Source: Lysobacter enzymogenes
GTDB lineage: Bacteria; Pseudomonadota; Gammaproteobacteria; Xanthomonadales; Xanthomonadaceae
DNA length: 64,000 nt
Assembly: GCF_017355525.1 (NCBI RefSeq)
Contig: NZ_CP067395.1
Coordinates: 4,309,001-4,373,000 of the forward strand
Direction of reading: 5' to 3'
The notes beneath the pieces are model-generated. The model did no database searches, was not told where the DNA came from, and saw only the letters and a program-made list of their open reading frames with translations. The translations under genes and the position numbers were made by a program. This document shows positions 37,234 to 48,420 of the stretch, in pieces (the stretch's first letter is position 1; each line of letters opens with the position of its first letter).

Positions 37234-40200
37234 ATGAGTCGTAAGGTCTGGGGGCGGACGGGGCGCATGGCGGCGCCGGTCGGGTTGTGGCTGGCGATGG
37301 CCTGGGGCGTGGCGGCGCAGACGCCGGCCGCGTCGCCGCCGCCGAAGCAGGACGAGGCGCCGGCCGCGGCGTTTCCCGCCGCGCCGACGGCGGTGCCGTT
37401 GCAGGCGCCGGCGGGGTCTGCGGCCGCGCCCGCTGCGTCGGCGCCGCGGGCTCCGACTCCGGCTCCGACGTCGACTCAGCCCGCCGCACCGGCGCAACCG
37501 CGCGCGAACGGCGCGGCCGCGTTTCCGGCCACGACCACGGCGGTGCCGTTGACGCCGGCGGCGCCGAACCCGCCGCCACCGCGCCCGGTCGCGCCGACGC
37601 CGGCTGCGACTACCGCAAACACCGCGTTGCCGGCGGCCGCGCCAGCGCCTGCGCCGGCGAGCAAGCCCGCCGCCGCGCCGCCGCCGCGTGCGGCCGAATC
37701 GCGTCCCGCGGCATCCACGCCGGCGCCGGCCGTGCCGGCCGAGAGTCGCCGCGCTGCGCCGACGCCCGCGCCGGTATCGCCCGCGCCCGCGGCATCGCGT
37801 CCGCACGCGCCCGCGCCGGCGCGCACCGAAGCGCCGGCGCGCAGCGACACCTCCGCGGCCGGCGCGCCTCGCCCCGCCGCTGCGGCGCCTGCATCGACGC
37901 CGGCGCCCGCAGCCAACGCCGCGGCGCAGAAACCCGCGGCCAATGACCGGCCGGCCGCGTCCACGTCACCGTCGCCGGCCTCCCGCGCCAACGCGCCGGC
38001 GGTTTCGCCTTCCGTTCCGCGCGCCGTGCCGCCGGCGTCCACGCAGGCCGCGCCGCGCGCCGCTGCGCCGGTGACGGCGCCGTCCGCTCCTCGGGCAACG
38101 CCGCCGGCCGCCACGTCAGCCGCCACGCGCGCCGCCGCGCCGACCGCCGCGCCGTCCGCTTCCGGCGTCGTCGCGCCGCCCGCGCCGCGTACCGCCACGC
38201 CGCCCGCCGCCACGACCGCGCGTCCGGCAGCGCCGGCGTCCGCCGCCGCGCAGTCGCCCGTCGTGGGCCATCGCCCGGCCAACACGTCGCCGGTCCCGAC
38301 CGCGCGCCCTGTCCCGGCGCGCACCGAGCCGTCCGCGGCGGTGCGCGCGGCCGCCGCCGAGCCGCGCCCGTCGCGGATCGTGCTGGATACGCCGGTGCCG
38401 GCGCGCGCGCCCGGTTCGGCGCCCTATGTCGCGCCGCTGTCGGGCGGGGTGGTGCGCCAGACCTCGCCGCTGTCGGACGGCGGCATCGGCGACGACTCGC
38501 AGGCGATCCCGCTGCGGCCGCTGCCGGCGCCGACGCCGAAGGCCGTCGCCAAGCCGGTTGCGCCGCCGGCGCCCAGCCCGGTCGCGCCGCCGGCTCCGAA
38601 GCCGGTCGCGCCGCCTGTCCCGAAGCCGACGCCGCCGCCGCTCGCCGCGCCGCCCCCGCCGCCGCCCGCCGCGCTGCCGCCCCCGCCGCCCGCGGCCAAG
38701 CCGATCGCCCTGCCGCCGCCGGCGCCGGTCGCGGTGGCGCCGCTGGCGTTGCCCGCAGCGGGCAACGAAGGCGGCGGCGAGGCGATCCTGCTCGAAGCCA
38801 GCCCCGGCCCCGCGCCCGCGCCGGCGCTGGTGTCGGTCGACGTGGAGGCCTACGCCGACGGCCTGGTGCCCAGCGCGCTCGCCCGCGGTGGCCTCGCCGG
38901 CGCGGTGGTGGTGGTGGTCAAGGACGGCCAGATCCTGCTGGCCAAGGGCTACGGCTACGCCGACCGCGCCAAGGGCCGGCCGATGGACGCCGCGCGCACG
39001 GTGATCCGCCCGGGCTCGATCTCCAAGCTGTTCACCTGGACCGCGGTGATGCAGCTGGTCGAGCAGGGCAAGCTCGACCTCGACGCCAACGTCAACGATT
39101 ACCTCGACTTCCGCATCCGCGACTACCACGGCCAGGGCATCACCCTGCGCCAGCTGATGACCCACAGCGCCGGTTTCGAGGAATCCAGCAAGCACCTGTT
39201 CGCCGCCGACCCCTCGCGCCTGCGGCCGTTGCGCGCGTATCTGGAAACCGTGCAGCCCGAGCGCATCTATCCGCCGGGCCAGGTGCCGGCGTATTCGAAC
39301 TACGGCGTGGCCCTGGCCGGCTACATCGTCGAGCGCGCCGCCCGGCAGCCGTTCAACGACTACATCGAACAGCACGTGCTGATGCCGCTGGACATGCGCC
39401 GCTCGACCTTCCGCCAGCCGCTGCCGAAGGGCCTGGCCGGCGACATGGCGCAGAGCTACGCGCATGCCGGCGCGCAGCCGATCGGTTTCGAACTGGTCAA
39501 TCCGGCCCCGGCCGGCGCGTTGTCGACGACCGGGCGCGACATGGCCCACTTCATGATCGCCCAGCTCGACCAGGGCCGTTACCGCGGCGTCGAAATCCTC
39601 AAGCCCTACACCGCGCAGGCGATGCAGCGCGCGGCGTCGACGCCGGTGGCGGGGCTGGATTCGATGACGCTGGGCTTCATGCGCAGCGACAAGCACGGCC
39701 TGGTCGCGCTCGGCCACGGCGGCGCCACCGAGGCGTTCCAGAGCGATCTGACCCTGCTGCCGGACAAGAATCTGGGCGTGTTCGTCTCGGTCGACGGCCC
39801 CGCCGCGGCCGGGCGCGGCTTGCACCGGGACCTCGTCGACGGCTTGCTCAAGCGTTACTACCCCGAGCGCGGCACGCCGCCGGCGACGCGCCTGACCGCG
39901 CGCCTGCACGGCAAGCAATTGGTCGGCCGTTACGAGAGCAGCCGCCAGTCGGCGAGCAATTTCCTCGCCATCGCGCGCCTGCTCGGCAGCGCCGCGGTGA
40001 CGCTGAACGACGACGACACCGTGTCGGTGTCGACGCTGCGCACGCGCGACGGGCGGGTCAAGCGCTGGCGCGAGATCGAGCCGTACCTGTGGCAGGAACT
40101 CGACGGCGACAGCCGCCTGGCGGCCAAGCGCGTGGACGGCCGGATCGTGGCGATCGCCAGCGACGACGCGTCGCCGGCGTCGTGGCTGCAACCGGTGCCG

Positions 40201-40659
40201 CTGTGGCGTTCGGCCGGCTGGATGCTGCCCTTGCTGTATGCGGCGACGGCGGTGCACGTGCTGGCGCTGGCGTTGTGGCCGGTCGCGGCGCTGGTGCGCC
40301 GGCACACGCAGCGGCGCCTGAAGCTGGACGGGCGCGAGCGCGATCTGCGCTTGCTGACGTTCTTCGGCTTGATCGCGAATCTGCTGTTGCTGGCGTTGTG
40401 GGTTTGGATTCTGGGTCGGGTCGATGCGTCGGCGACCTTGCTCGACGGGCAGCTCGATGCGGCGTTGCGGATCGCGCAGTTGCTGGGACTGCTGAGCGTC
40501 GCGGTGGCGGTGGTGGCCGTGCTCAATGCGCGGGCGACGTGGAAGCCGCCGTTGCATCGTTGGCGGCGGGTGTGTGCGGTGGCGATCGCTGCGGCGTGCG
40601 TGGCGGTGGTTTGGTTCGTGCTGGCGTTGCACACCTTGCAGTGGTCGCTGGTGTACTGA
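37234..40659 (+). CDS. Giant beta-lactamase-family serine hydrolase with Pro/Ala-rich segment and C-terminal membrane helices
   Basis: The protein has 1141 residues. A signal peptide or anchor lies at 1-29. Residues 30 to about 545 are almost only Ala, Pro, Thr and Val, ending in PPP-PAP repeats. A class C beta-lactamase/PBP-like domain spans about 550-900 with Ser595-x-x-Lys598 (SISK), Tyr687-Ser-Asn689 and His828-Gly-Gly. Residues about 992-1140 hold four membrane helices. It probably acts on peptidoglycan-type peptides or esters in the periplasm; the long segment could span it. The family is usually 400-600 residues. The true start within the frame is likely but unproven. Confidence 0.85.
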   Translation: MSRKVWGRTGRMAAPVGLWLAMAWGVAAQTPAASPPPKQDEAPAAAFPAAPTAVPLQAPAGSAAAPAASAPRAPTPAPTSTQPAAPAQPRANGAAAFPATTTAVPLTPAAPNPPPPRPVAPTPAATTANTALPAAAPAPAPASKPAAAPPPRAAESRPAASTPAPAVPAESRRAAPTPAPVSPAPAASRPHAPAPARTEAPARSDTSAAGAPRPAAAAPASTPAPAANAAAQKPAANDRPAASTSPSPASRANAPAVSPSVPRAVPPASTQAAPRAAAPVTAPSAPRATPPAATSAATRAAAPTAAPSASGVVAPPAPRTATPPAATTARPAAPASAAAQSPVVGHRPANTSPVPTARPVPARTEPSAAVRAAAAEPRPSRIVLDTPVPARAPGSAPYVAPLSGGVVRQTSPLSDGGIGDDSQAIPLRPLPAPTPKAVAKPVAPPAPSPVAPPAPKPVAPPVPKPTPPPLAAPPPPPPAALPPPPPAAKPIALPPPAPVAVAPLALPAAGNEGGGEAILLEASPGPAPAPALVSVDVEAYADGLVPSALARGGLAGAVVVVVKDGQILLAKGYGYADRAKGRPMDAARTVIRPGSISKLFTWTAVMQLVEQGKLDLDANVNDYLDFRIRDYHGQGITLRQLMTHSAGFEESSKHLFAADPSRLRPLRAYLETVQPERIYPPGQVPAYSNYGVALAGYIVERAARQPFNDYIEQHVLMPLDMRRSTFRQPLPKGLAGDMAQSYAHAGAQPIGFELVNPAPAGALSTTGRDMAHFMIAQLDQGRYRGVEILKPYTAQAMQRAASTPVAGLDSMTLGFMRSDKHGLVALGHGGATEAFQSDLTLLPDKNLGVFVSVDGPAAAGRGLHRDLVDGLLKRYYPERGTPPATRLTARLHGKQLVGRYESSRQSASNFLAIARLLGSAAVTLNDDDTVSVSTLRTRDGRVKRWREIEPYLWQELDGDSRLAAKRVDGRIVAIASDDASPASWLQPVPLWRSAGWMLPLLYAATAVHVLALALWPVAALVRRHTQRRLKLDGRERDLRLLTFFGLIANLLLLALWVWILGRVDASATLLDGQLDAALRIAQLLGLLSVAVAVVAVLNARATWKPPLHRWRRVCAVAIAAACVAVVWFVLALHTLQWSLVY

Positions 40660-40705
40660 TCCTTGCTCGCGTGGGCGGATGCAGGCGTTTGCGCCCGACC
40701 TCAAA

Positions 40706-40739
40706 CGAAAAAGCCGCGGCATCCGCCGCGGCTTTTTCG
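40706..40739. terminator. Bidirectional terminator between convergent genes
   Basis: CGAAAAAGCCGCGG (40706-40719) and CCGCGGCTTTTTCG (40726-40739) form a perfect 14-bp stem with a six-base loop. A run of five A/T at the stem base serves both strands: the serine hydrolase (plus) and the DUF885 gene (minus). Confidence 0.92.
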
Positions 40740-40764
40740 CTTCCGACGTCCGGCGCGCCGGCGA

Positions 40765-42570
40765 TCAGCGGCCTTTGCGCTTGGGCACGTAATCTTCCTG
40801 CACCGCCTTGGCCAACAGCGACGGCGGCAACAACCCCTGATCGAGCAGGAAGTTGTTGAACCCCTGGCGATCGAAGCGGTCGCCGAGCGCCAGCTCGGTG
40901 CCCATGCGCAGTTCCAGGATCCGGCTGTAGCCGTAGAAATAGCTGCCGGCCTGGCCCGGCATGTTGAACATGTAGCGGTCCAGCTCCTGCTTGGTCATCG
41001 CTTCGGAGAAGCCGACCTGTTCGCGCAGCACCTTGCCCGCGCTGGCGCGGTCGGTCAGGCCGAGGTTGAGCATCGGGTCGAGGATCGCGCGCGCCGCGCG
41101 CAGCAGGCGGAACTGCAGGGCGATCAGCTGCCCGTCCAGCGGTTCGTACGGCACCATCTCGGCCTCGGCGTACAGGGCCCAGCCTTCGACGTTGACCGAG
41201 TTGAACGCGAACATCGAGCGCGCCAGCGACACGCCGCGCTCGACCATCGCGGTGAACTGCAATTCGTGGCCCGGCCGGCCCTCGTGCGCCGACAGCGTCC
41301 ACGCCGCCGATTCGTAGTTGAAATCGTCGTACTTCAACGCCTTGCCGTCGGGGCTGGGCACCGCCACCGGCAGCACGAACTGGCCCTGCTGGCCGGTGTT
41401 GCCGACCAGCTGCGCCGGCAGGAAGTGCGGCGCCGGCTGCGCCGCCGATTCGGCCTCGCTGCCCAGGCGCATCACCATCGGCCGCTGCGGCACGTCGACG
41501 ATCTTCTCCTTGCGGATGATCGGGTCGATCGCATCGATGACCTTGCGGTAACGGCCTTCGAGCTGGTCGTTGGGAATGGTGTCGCGCTTGAGCGCCTCGA
41601 TCACCGCCACGTAGTCGTGCGGGTCGGCGACCTTCAGGCCCTTGGCCTGCGCCACCAGCGGCGCCAGCTGACGCATCGCCGCGCGGGTTTCCATGAACTC
41701 GACCTGGGCGCGGCGGATCAGCGTCTGCGGCTCCACGTCGATGCCGAACTGCTTGAGCTGGAACGCGTACAGCTCCTCGGGCAGGCGCGCGTCGGTGCGC
41801 GCCTTCGGCAGCACCTGCTCGCGCGTCCACTTGCCGTAGTCGCGCAGCTGGGTCTCCATCGCCTTGAGCGCGGGTTCGGCGCCGGCGACCTGGTACTTGA
41901 CGAACAGTTTGCGGATGCCGGCGACGTAGGTGTCGACGTTGGCCAGCGCCTGCTCGACTTCGAGCTTGCTCGGCGGCAGCAGCGCCGGGTTGCTCAACCG
42001 CTCCTCGTAGCGCTGGCGCGCCAGCACGGTCAGCGGCTCGCTGCCCGGCGCCTGGCCGACGTAGGCCTGCAGGCGGCTCAGCGCCTTGGCTCGGCGCTTG
42101 GGATCGATCTGGTCGGTCAGCAACGCGTTCAAGCCGGAGAACACCGTCTGCGGCGCGTCGAACCACGGCAGCATCAGTTTCTCGTTGAGTTCGCTGCCCT
42201 GCACGCTCTGGTCGATCGCGCCGAGCAGGATCTCCAGGTCCTGGCGGACGTTGGCGTCGCGCTCGAGTTCGAGCTTCTCCTGCAGCTGCGCGCGCGCCTT
42301 GGCCAGCGCCGCGCGGTAGCGCTCGTTCACGCCCGGGCGCAGGTCGGTGACCTTGTCGTCGTAGCCGGGGATGCCGAAGAACGAGAAGCCCTCCGGCGCG
42401 AAATCGGCCTGGGCCTTGATCAGGATCGTGGTGTAGTCGTTGCTTTGCTTGACCCAGGCCGGCGCCGGCTTGGCGGCCGCGGACTTGGCTGCGGCGGGCG
42501 CCGCCGCGGGCGCGGCGGCGAGGGCGGGCGCGCACAGCGCCAGGGCGATAGCGAGAACGAGCGGTTTCAT
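40765..42570 (-). CDS. Exported DUF885-family putative metallopeptidase
   Basis: This 601-residue protein begins with a Sec signal peptide (ALALCAPALA) and an Ala-rich linker. The domain is mostly helical and carries the family hallmark HEGRPGHELQF, a zinc-binding HExxxH-like motif, followed downstream by NVEGWALYAEAEM, which supplies a Glu as in M32-like carboxypeptidases. The substrate is unknown. ATG 42570 is chosen for the signal peptide. It is convergent with the serine hydrolase across a bidirectional terminator. Confidence 0.88.
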   Translation of the reverse strand: MKPLVLAIALALCAPALAAAPAAAPAAAKSAAAKPAPAWVKQSNDYTTILIKAQADFAPEGFSFFGIPGYDDKVTDLRPGVNERYRAALAKARAQLQEKLELERDANVRQDLEILLGAIDQSVQGSELNEKLMLPWFDAPQTVFSGLNALLTDQIDPKRRAKALSRLQAYVGQAPGSEPLTVLARQRYEERLSNPALLPPSKLEVEQALANVDTYVAGIRKLFVKYQVAGAEPALKAMETQLRDYGKWTREQVLPKARTDARLPEELYAFQLKQFGIDVEPQTLIRRAQVEFMETRAAMRQLAPLVAQAKGLKVADPHDYVAVIEALKRDTIPNDQLEGRYRKVIDAIDPIIRKEKIVDVPQRPMVMRLGSEAESAAQPAPHFLPAQLVGNTGQQGQFVLPVAVPSPDGKALKYDDFNYESAAWTLSAHEGRPGHELQFTAMVERGVSLARSMFAFNSVNVEGWALYAEAEMVPYEPLDGQLIALQFRLLRAARAILDPMLNLGLTDRASAGKVLREQVGFSEAMTKQELDRYMFNMPGQAGSYFYGYSRILELRMGTELALGDRFDRQGFNNFLLDQGLLPPSLLAKAVQEDYVPKRKGR

Positions 42571-42738
42571 GGCGGCGACCCTTGTCGTGAGAACGCGAAG
42601 AAAAATCGGCTGTGCGTGGCCGCGGCTGCGGCGACCCGCCAGCATCGGCCGGGCGCCGCCGGCGGCCAAGCGCCGAAGGTCATGCGCGGATCGAGCACGG
42701 CCGCAGGTTCGGCCTATCGTCGTCGGCGACCGCGACGA

Positions 42739-43206
42739 TCAGTGTCCGGAGCCATCCGCACGATCCGGGTAGTCCGCGGTGACCGCGTGGTCCGACTCGC
42801 CGCGCAAATCGTAGCGTTCGCGCGGCGGCCCGTCGGCTTCGCCTTGCAGGCGCCGGTAATGCCACACGCCGTCGGCGTACACGCCTTCGACATTGACCGT
42901 GCCGGTGCCGCGCGGGCCTTGCAGGAACACCACGAACGCGGCGGTGCCTTGCTCGCGCTGCTCGACCACGCCCACCGGGATCCAGCGCGTGCCGATCGGC
43001 TTGCCCAGCGCCTGGACCATGCGTTCGTCGGCGCGCACCCGCGCCATCGCCTCGCGATACGGCGCGGTGTCCTTCATCGCGTTCATCATCATGTAGATCG
43101 CGCCGGCGCCGATCGCCAGCGACAGCACGATCATCACCAGGAAACTCAGCACCAGCATCAACAGCCAGTGCCGGTGCACCCACGGCTTGCGGTATTCGGC
43201 GTTCAT
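42739..43206 (-). CDS. Coa1-like membrane-anchored protein (cytochrome oxidase assembly factor family)
   Basis: The protein has 155 residues. One membrane helix lies near residues 14-40 (LLMLVLSFLVMIVLSLAIGAGAIYMMM), followed by an extra-membrane domain with the Coa1 pattern: AMARVRADERMVQALGKPIGTRW, then GTGTVNVEGVYADGVWHYRRL. In bacteria this family is mostly uncharacterised, and no oxidase genes are near. It lies 43 bases from the start side of the S9 peptidase gene, in the same direction. Confidence 0.75.
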   Translation of the reverse strand: MNAEYRKPWVHRHWLLMLVLSFLVMIVLSLAIGAGAIYMMMNAMKDTAPYREAMARVRADERMVQALGKPIGTRWIPVGVVEQREQGTAAFVVFLQGPRGTGTVNVEGVYADGVWHYRRLQGEADGPPRERYDLRGESDHAVTADYPDRADGSGH

Positions 43207-43249
43207 CGGGTCGAAGTCCTTGTCGCAGGTTCGATGCGGCCCCGCGCGC

Positions 43250-46326
<3,077 letters not shown>

Positions 46327-46561
46327 GGGGGACGGACTCCGCTGAGAAAGCCGGCAGTGTAAGCGCGGGGCCGCGCGCGGCAGCGTTGCGGCCATGGAAA
46401 GGCGCGTGCCGCCGCGCATCGCAGCTGAATGCGACGGCCATCGCGATGGCGAGGAAGACGCGGCCCGGCTACTCTGTGGCCCCGCAACGCGGCCGACGCC
46501 GGGTTGCGCGAGCCGCGCGTTCGCCGGCGCCAACTCCCTTCCAGAACGTAATCGACTTCGC

Positions 46562-47203
46562 ATGACCGACTCCAGGATCAACCGACTCAATCCCCTGCCG
46601 GCCCTGATCTTCAGCTCGCGCTGGCTGCAGCTGCCGCTGTATCTGGGCCTGATCGTGGCCCAGGGCGTGTACGTGTTCCAGTTCGTGCGCGAACTGATCC
46701 ACCTGGTCAGCGACGCGGCCAATCTGACCGAGCAGAGCATCATGCTGATCGTGCTCGGCCTGATCGACGTGGTGATGATCTCCAACCTGCTGGTGATGGT
46801 GATCGTCGGCGGCTACGAGACCTTCGTCTCGCGCCTGCGCCTGGAAGGCCATCCGGACCAGCCGGAATGGCTGAGCCACGTCAACGCCAGCGTGCTCAAG
46901 GTCAAGCTGGCGATGGCGATCATCGGCATCTCCTCGATCCACCTGCTCAAGACCTTCATCGGCGCCGGCAACCTCGGCCTGCCGCTGTGCGGCACGCCGG
47001 AAGCCTATGAAATGGCGCGCCAGGTTGCGGCGATGACCGCCAACGGCACGCTCGACAAGGCGATGCGCTGCAGCGAGCTGACCCAGCAGGGCGTGATGTG
47101 GCAGTCGCTGATCCACTTCCTGTTCATCGTCTCGGCGGTCGGCATCGCCTGGACCGACAAGCTGATGAGCTCGGGCAAGGCGGCGGCCAAGGGCGGTCAC
47201 TGA
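46562..47203 (+). CDS. YqhA/UPF0114 family inner-membrane protein
   Basis: This 213-residue protein has about four membrane helices. Family marks are [45 protein letters not shown] and the loop [33 protein letters not shown]. The function is unknown; channel-like behaviour has been suggested for the family. The frame upstream of ATG 46562 is open but unlike the family. A REP-like arm lies 48 bases after the stop. Confidence 0.9.
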   Translation: MTDSRINRLNPLPALIFSSRWLQLPLYLGLIVAQGVYVFQFVRELIHLVSDAANLTEQSIMLIVLGLIDVVMISNLLVMVIVGGYETFVSRLRLEGHPDQPEWLSHVNASVLKVKLAMAIIGISSIHLLKTFIGAGNLGLPLCGTPEAYEMARQVAAMTANGTLDKAMRCSELTQQGVMWQSLIHFLFIVSAVGIAWTDKLMSSGKAAAKGGH

Positions 47204-47250
47204 CCGATCGCGGCTGCGGCGCCGGTGGCGTCGCAGCCGCGCCTGGGCCA

Positions 47251-47280
47251 CCTGTAGGAGCGGCGCGAGCCGCGACCGCG
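47251..47280. repeat. REP-like element, single arm, copy C
   Basis: A full arm starts CCTGTAGGAGCGGCGCGAGC and ends CGCGACCGCG, identical to the arms at 11184 and 50646. It lies alone between the convergent YqhA and metallopeptidase genes; no opposing arm is seen within 100 bases. Confidence 0.85.
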
Positions 47281-47305
47281 CCAACGCACCTACGACGATC
47301 CCCGC

Positions 47306-48373
47306 CTACTCGCCTTCGCCCGCCACCGCCGACGACCCCATCGCCACCGCCGCCCGCGGCCCCATGATCGCCGCGCGCAGCCGCGCCTTCTGCGGATCCG
47401 GCGAAAACCGCAACTGCGCGCCCTGCGTTTCGATCCCCAGTTCGGCGTAATCCGCATCCAGCGACGGAAACTCCGTCATCGCCGCATGCCGCCGGTACAG
47501 CCGCGCGAACGTGCCGCCGCCGCCGGCGCGGTCGAGCGCGGCGACGAAAGCCTCCGGCGTGCTCTGGCTGTCCTCGCGCAGGCAGCAGCGCGCGTACGCC
47601 GCCAGCACCTGATCCAAGCCGCGGCCGCGTTCGCGCCGCAGGCTCAGATCCGCGTCCAGCCAGAACGCCGCGCCGGCCCAGTAGATGCGCATGGTGCTGC
47701 CGCGCTGCCAGCCGACCGCGTCCATGCGCGCGCCGGCGCCGGCGCCGCGGCCGCGGCGGAAGCCGCCGTCGAGCTTGCGCCACGCCTCCTCGCCGTCGAG
47801 CAGCCCGGCGCGCGCGCGCAACACGTTCTGGTAATAGCTCGCCAGCCCCTCGGCCAGCCAGCGGCCCTCGTCGCCGAGGTAGGGATGGAACAGGTGCGAA
47901 AACTCGTGCACCGCGGTCCAGTCCGCACGCAGTTCGTCGCCGCGCGCGTCTTCGCGCACGTACAGCAGCACCGACACGCCGTCTTCGCGCAGGGTCTGGC
48001 CCCACGGCACCGGGCTGGGGTCGCGGCCGCGGCGCGGCACCAGGCGCACGCGCACCGTCGCTTCGCGCAGCGGGAAGCGACCGAACGCGGTCAGCTGCGC
48101 GCGCGCGCATTCGGCCAGCCAGGCCTGCAATTCGTCGGCGCGGGCGCGGCTCGGCGGGTTTTCGACGATCGTGCGCAGGCGGCCGTCGCCGACGCGCAGC
48201 ACGCGTTCGCTCGGCGCGCTCGCCGCGGCGGCGGTCTGCGCCCGCAGCGGCGCGGGTGCGGGCAGGGCCCAGGCCAGCGCGAGCGTCATCAGCCATGCGC
48301 CGGCGCGCCCGACCGAGCGCCTCGGCCAGCGCGGCCGACAAGACCGATACGGTGGGCTGCGGGTCATCGCCAC
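47306..48373 (-). CDS. Exported zinc metallopeptidase (HExxH, gluzincin-like)
   Basis: The protein has 355 residues. A basic N-terminus leads to a hydrophobic signal segment (residues 25-46, ending near RAQ). The zinc motif is HEFSH at 156-160 with the likely third ligand Glu175 in WLAEGLASYYQ, the arrangement of M61/M1-like gluzincins. The rest is helical. The substrate is unknown. An internal ATG at 48289 is an alternative start that would shorten the n-region. It is divergent from uvrD with only 47 bases between starts. Confidence 0.8.
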   Translation of the reverse strand: MAMTRSPPYRSCRPRWPRRSVGRAGAWLMTLALAWALPAPAPLRAQTAAAASAPSERVLRVGDGRLRTIVENPPSRARADELQAWLAECARAQLTAFGRFPLREATVRVRLVPRRGRDPSPVPWGQTLREDGVSVLLYVREDARGDELRADWTAVHEFSHLFHPYLGDEGRWLAEGLASYYQNVLRARAGLLDGEEAWRKLDGGFRRGRGAGAGARMDAVGWQRGSTMRIYWAGAAFWLDADLSLRRERGRGLDQVLAAYARCCLREDSQSTPEAFVAALDRAGGGGTFARLYRRHAAMTEFPSLDADYAELGIETQGAQLRFSPDPQKARLRAAIMGPRAAVAMGSSAVAGEGE

Positions 48374-48420
48374 CTCGCCGCGCGAAAGGGTTCCCGCGCC
48401 TGGACCGCTACAATAGCCGC

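Noticed and set aside
38116..40722. 868-codon antisense frame opposite the serine hydrolase
   Set aside because: Low-complexity Arg/Gly/His content mirrors the GC codons of the plus-strand gene, whose active-site motifs are intact.
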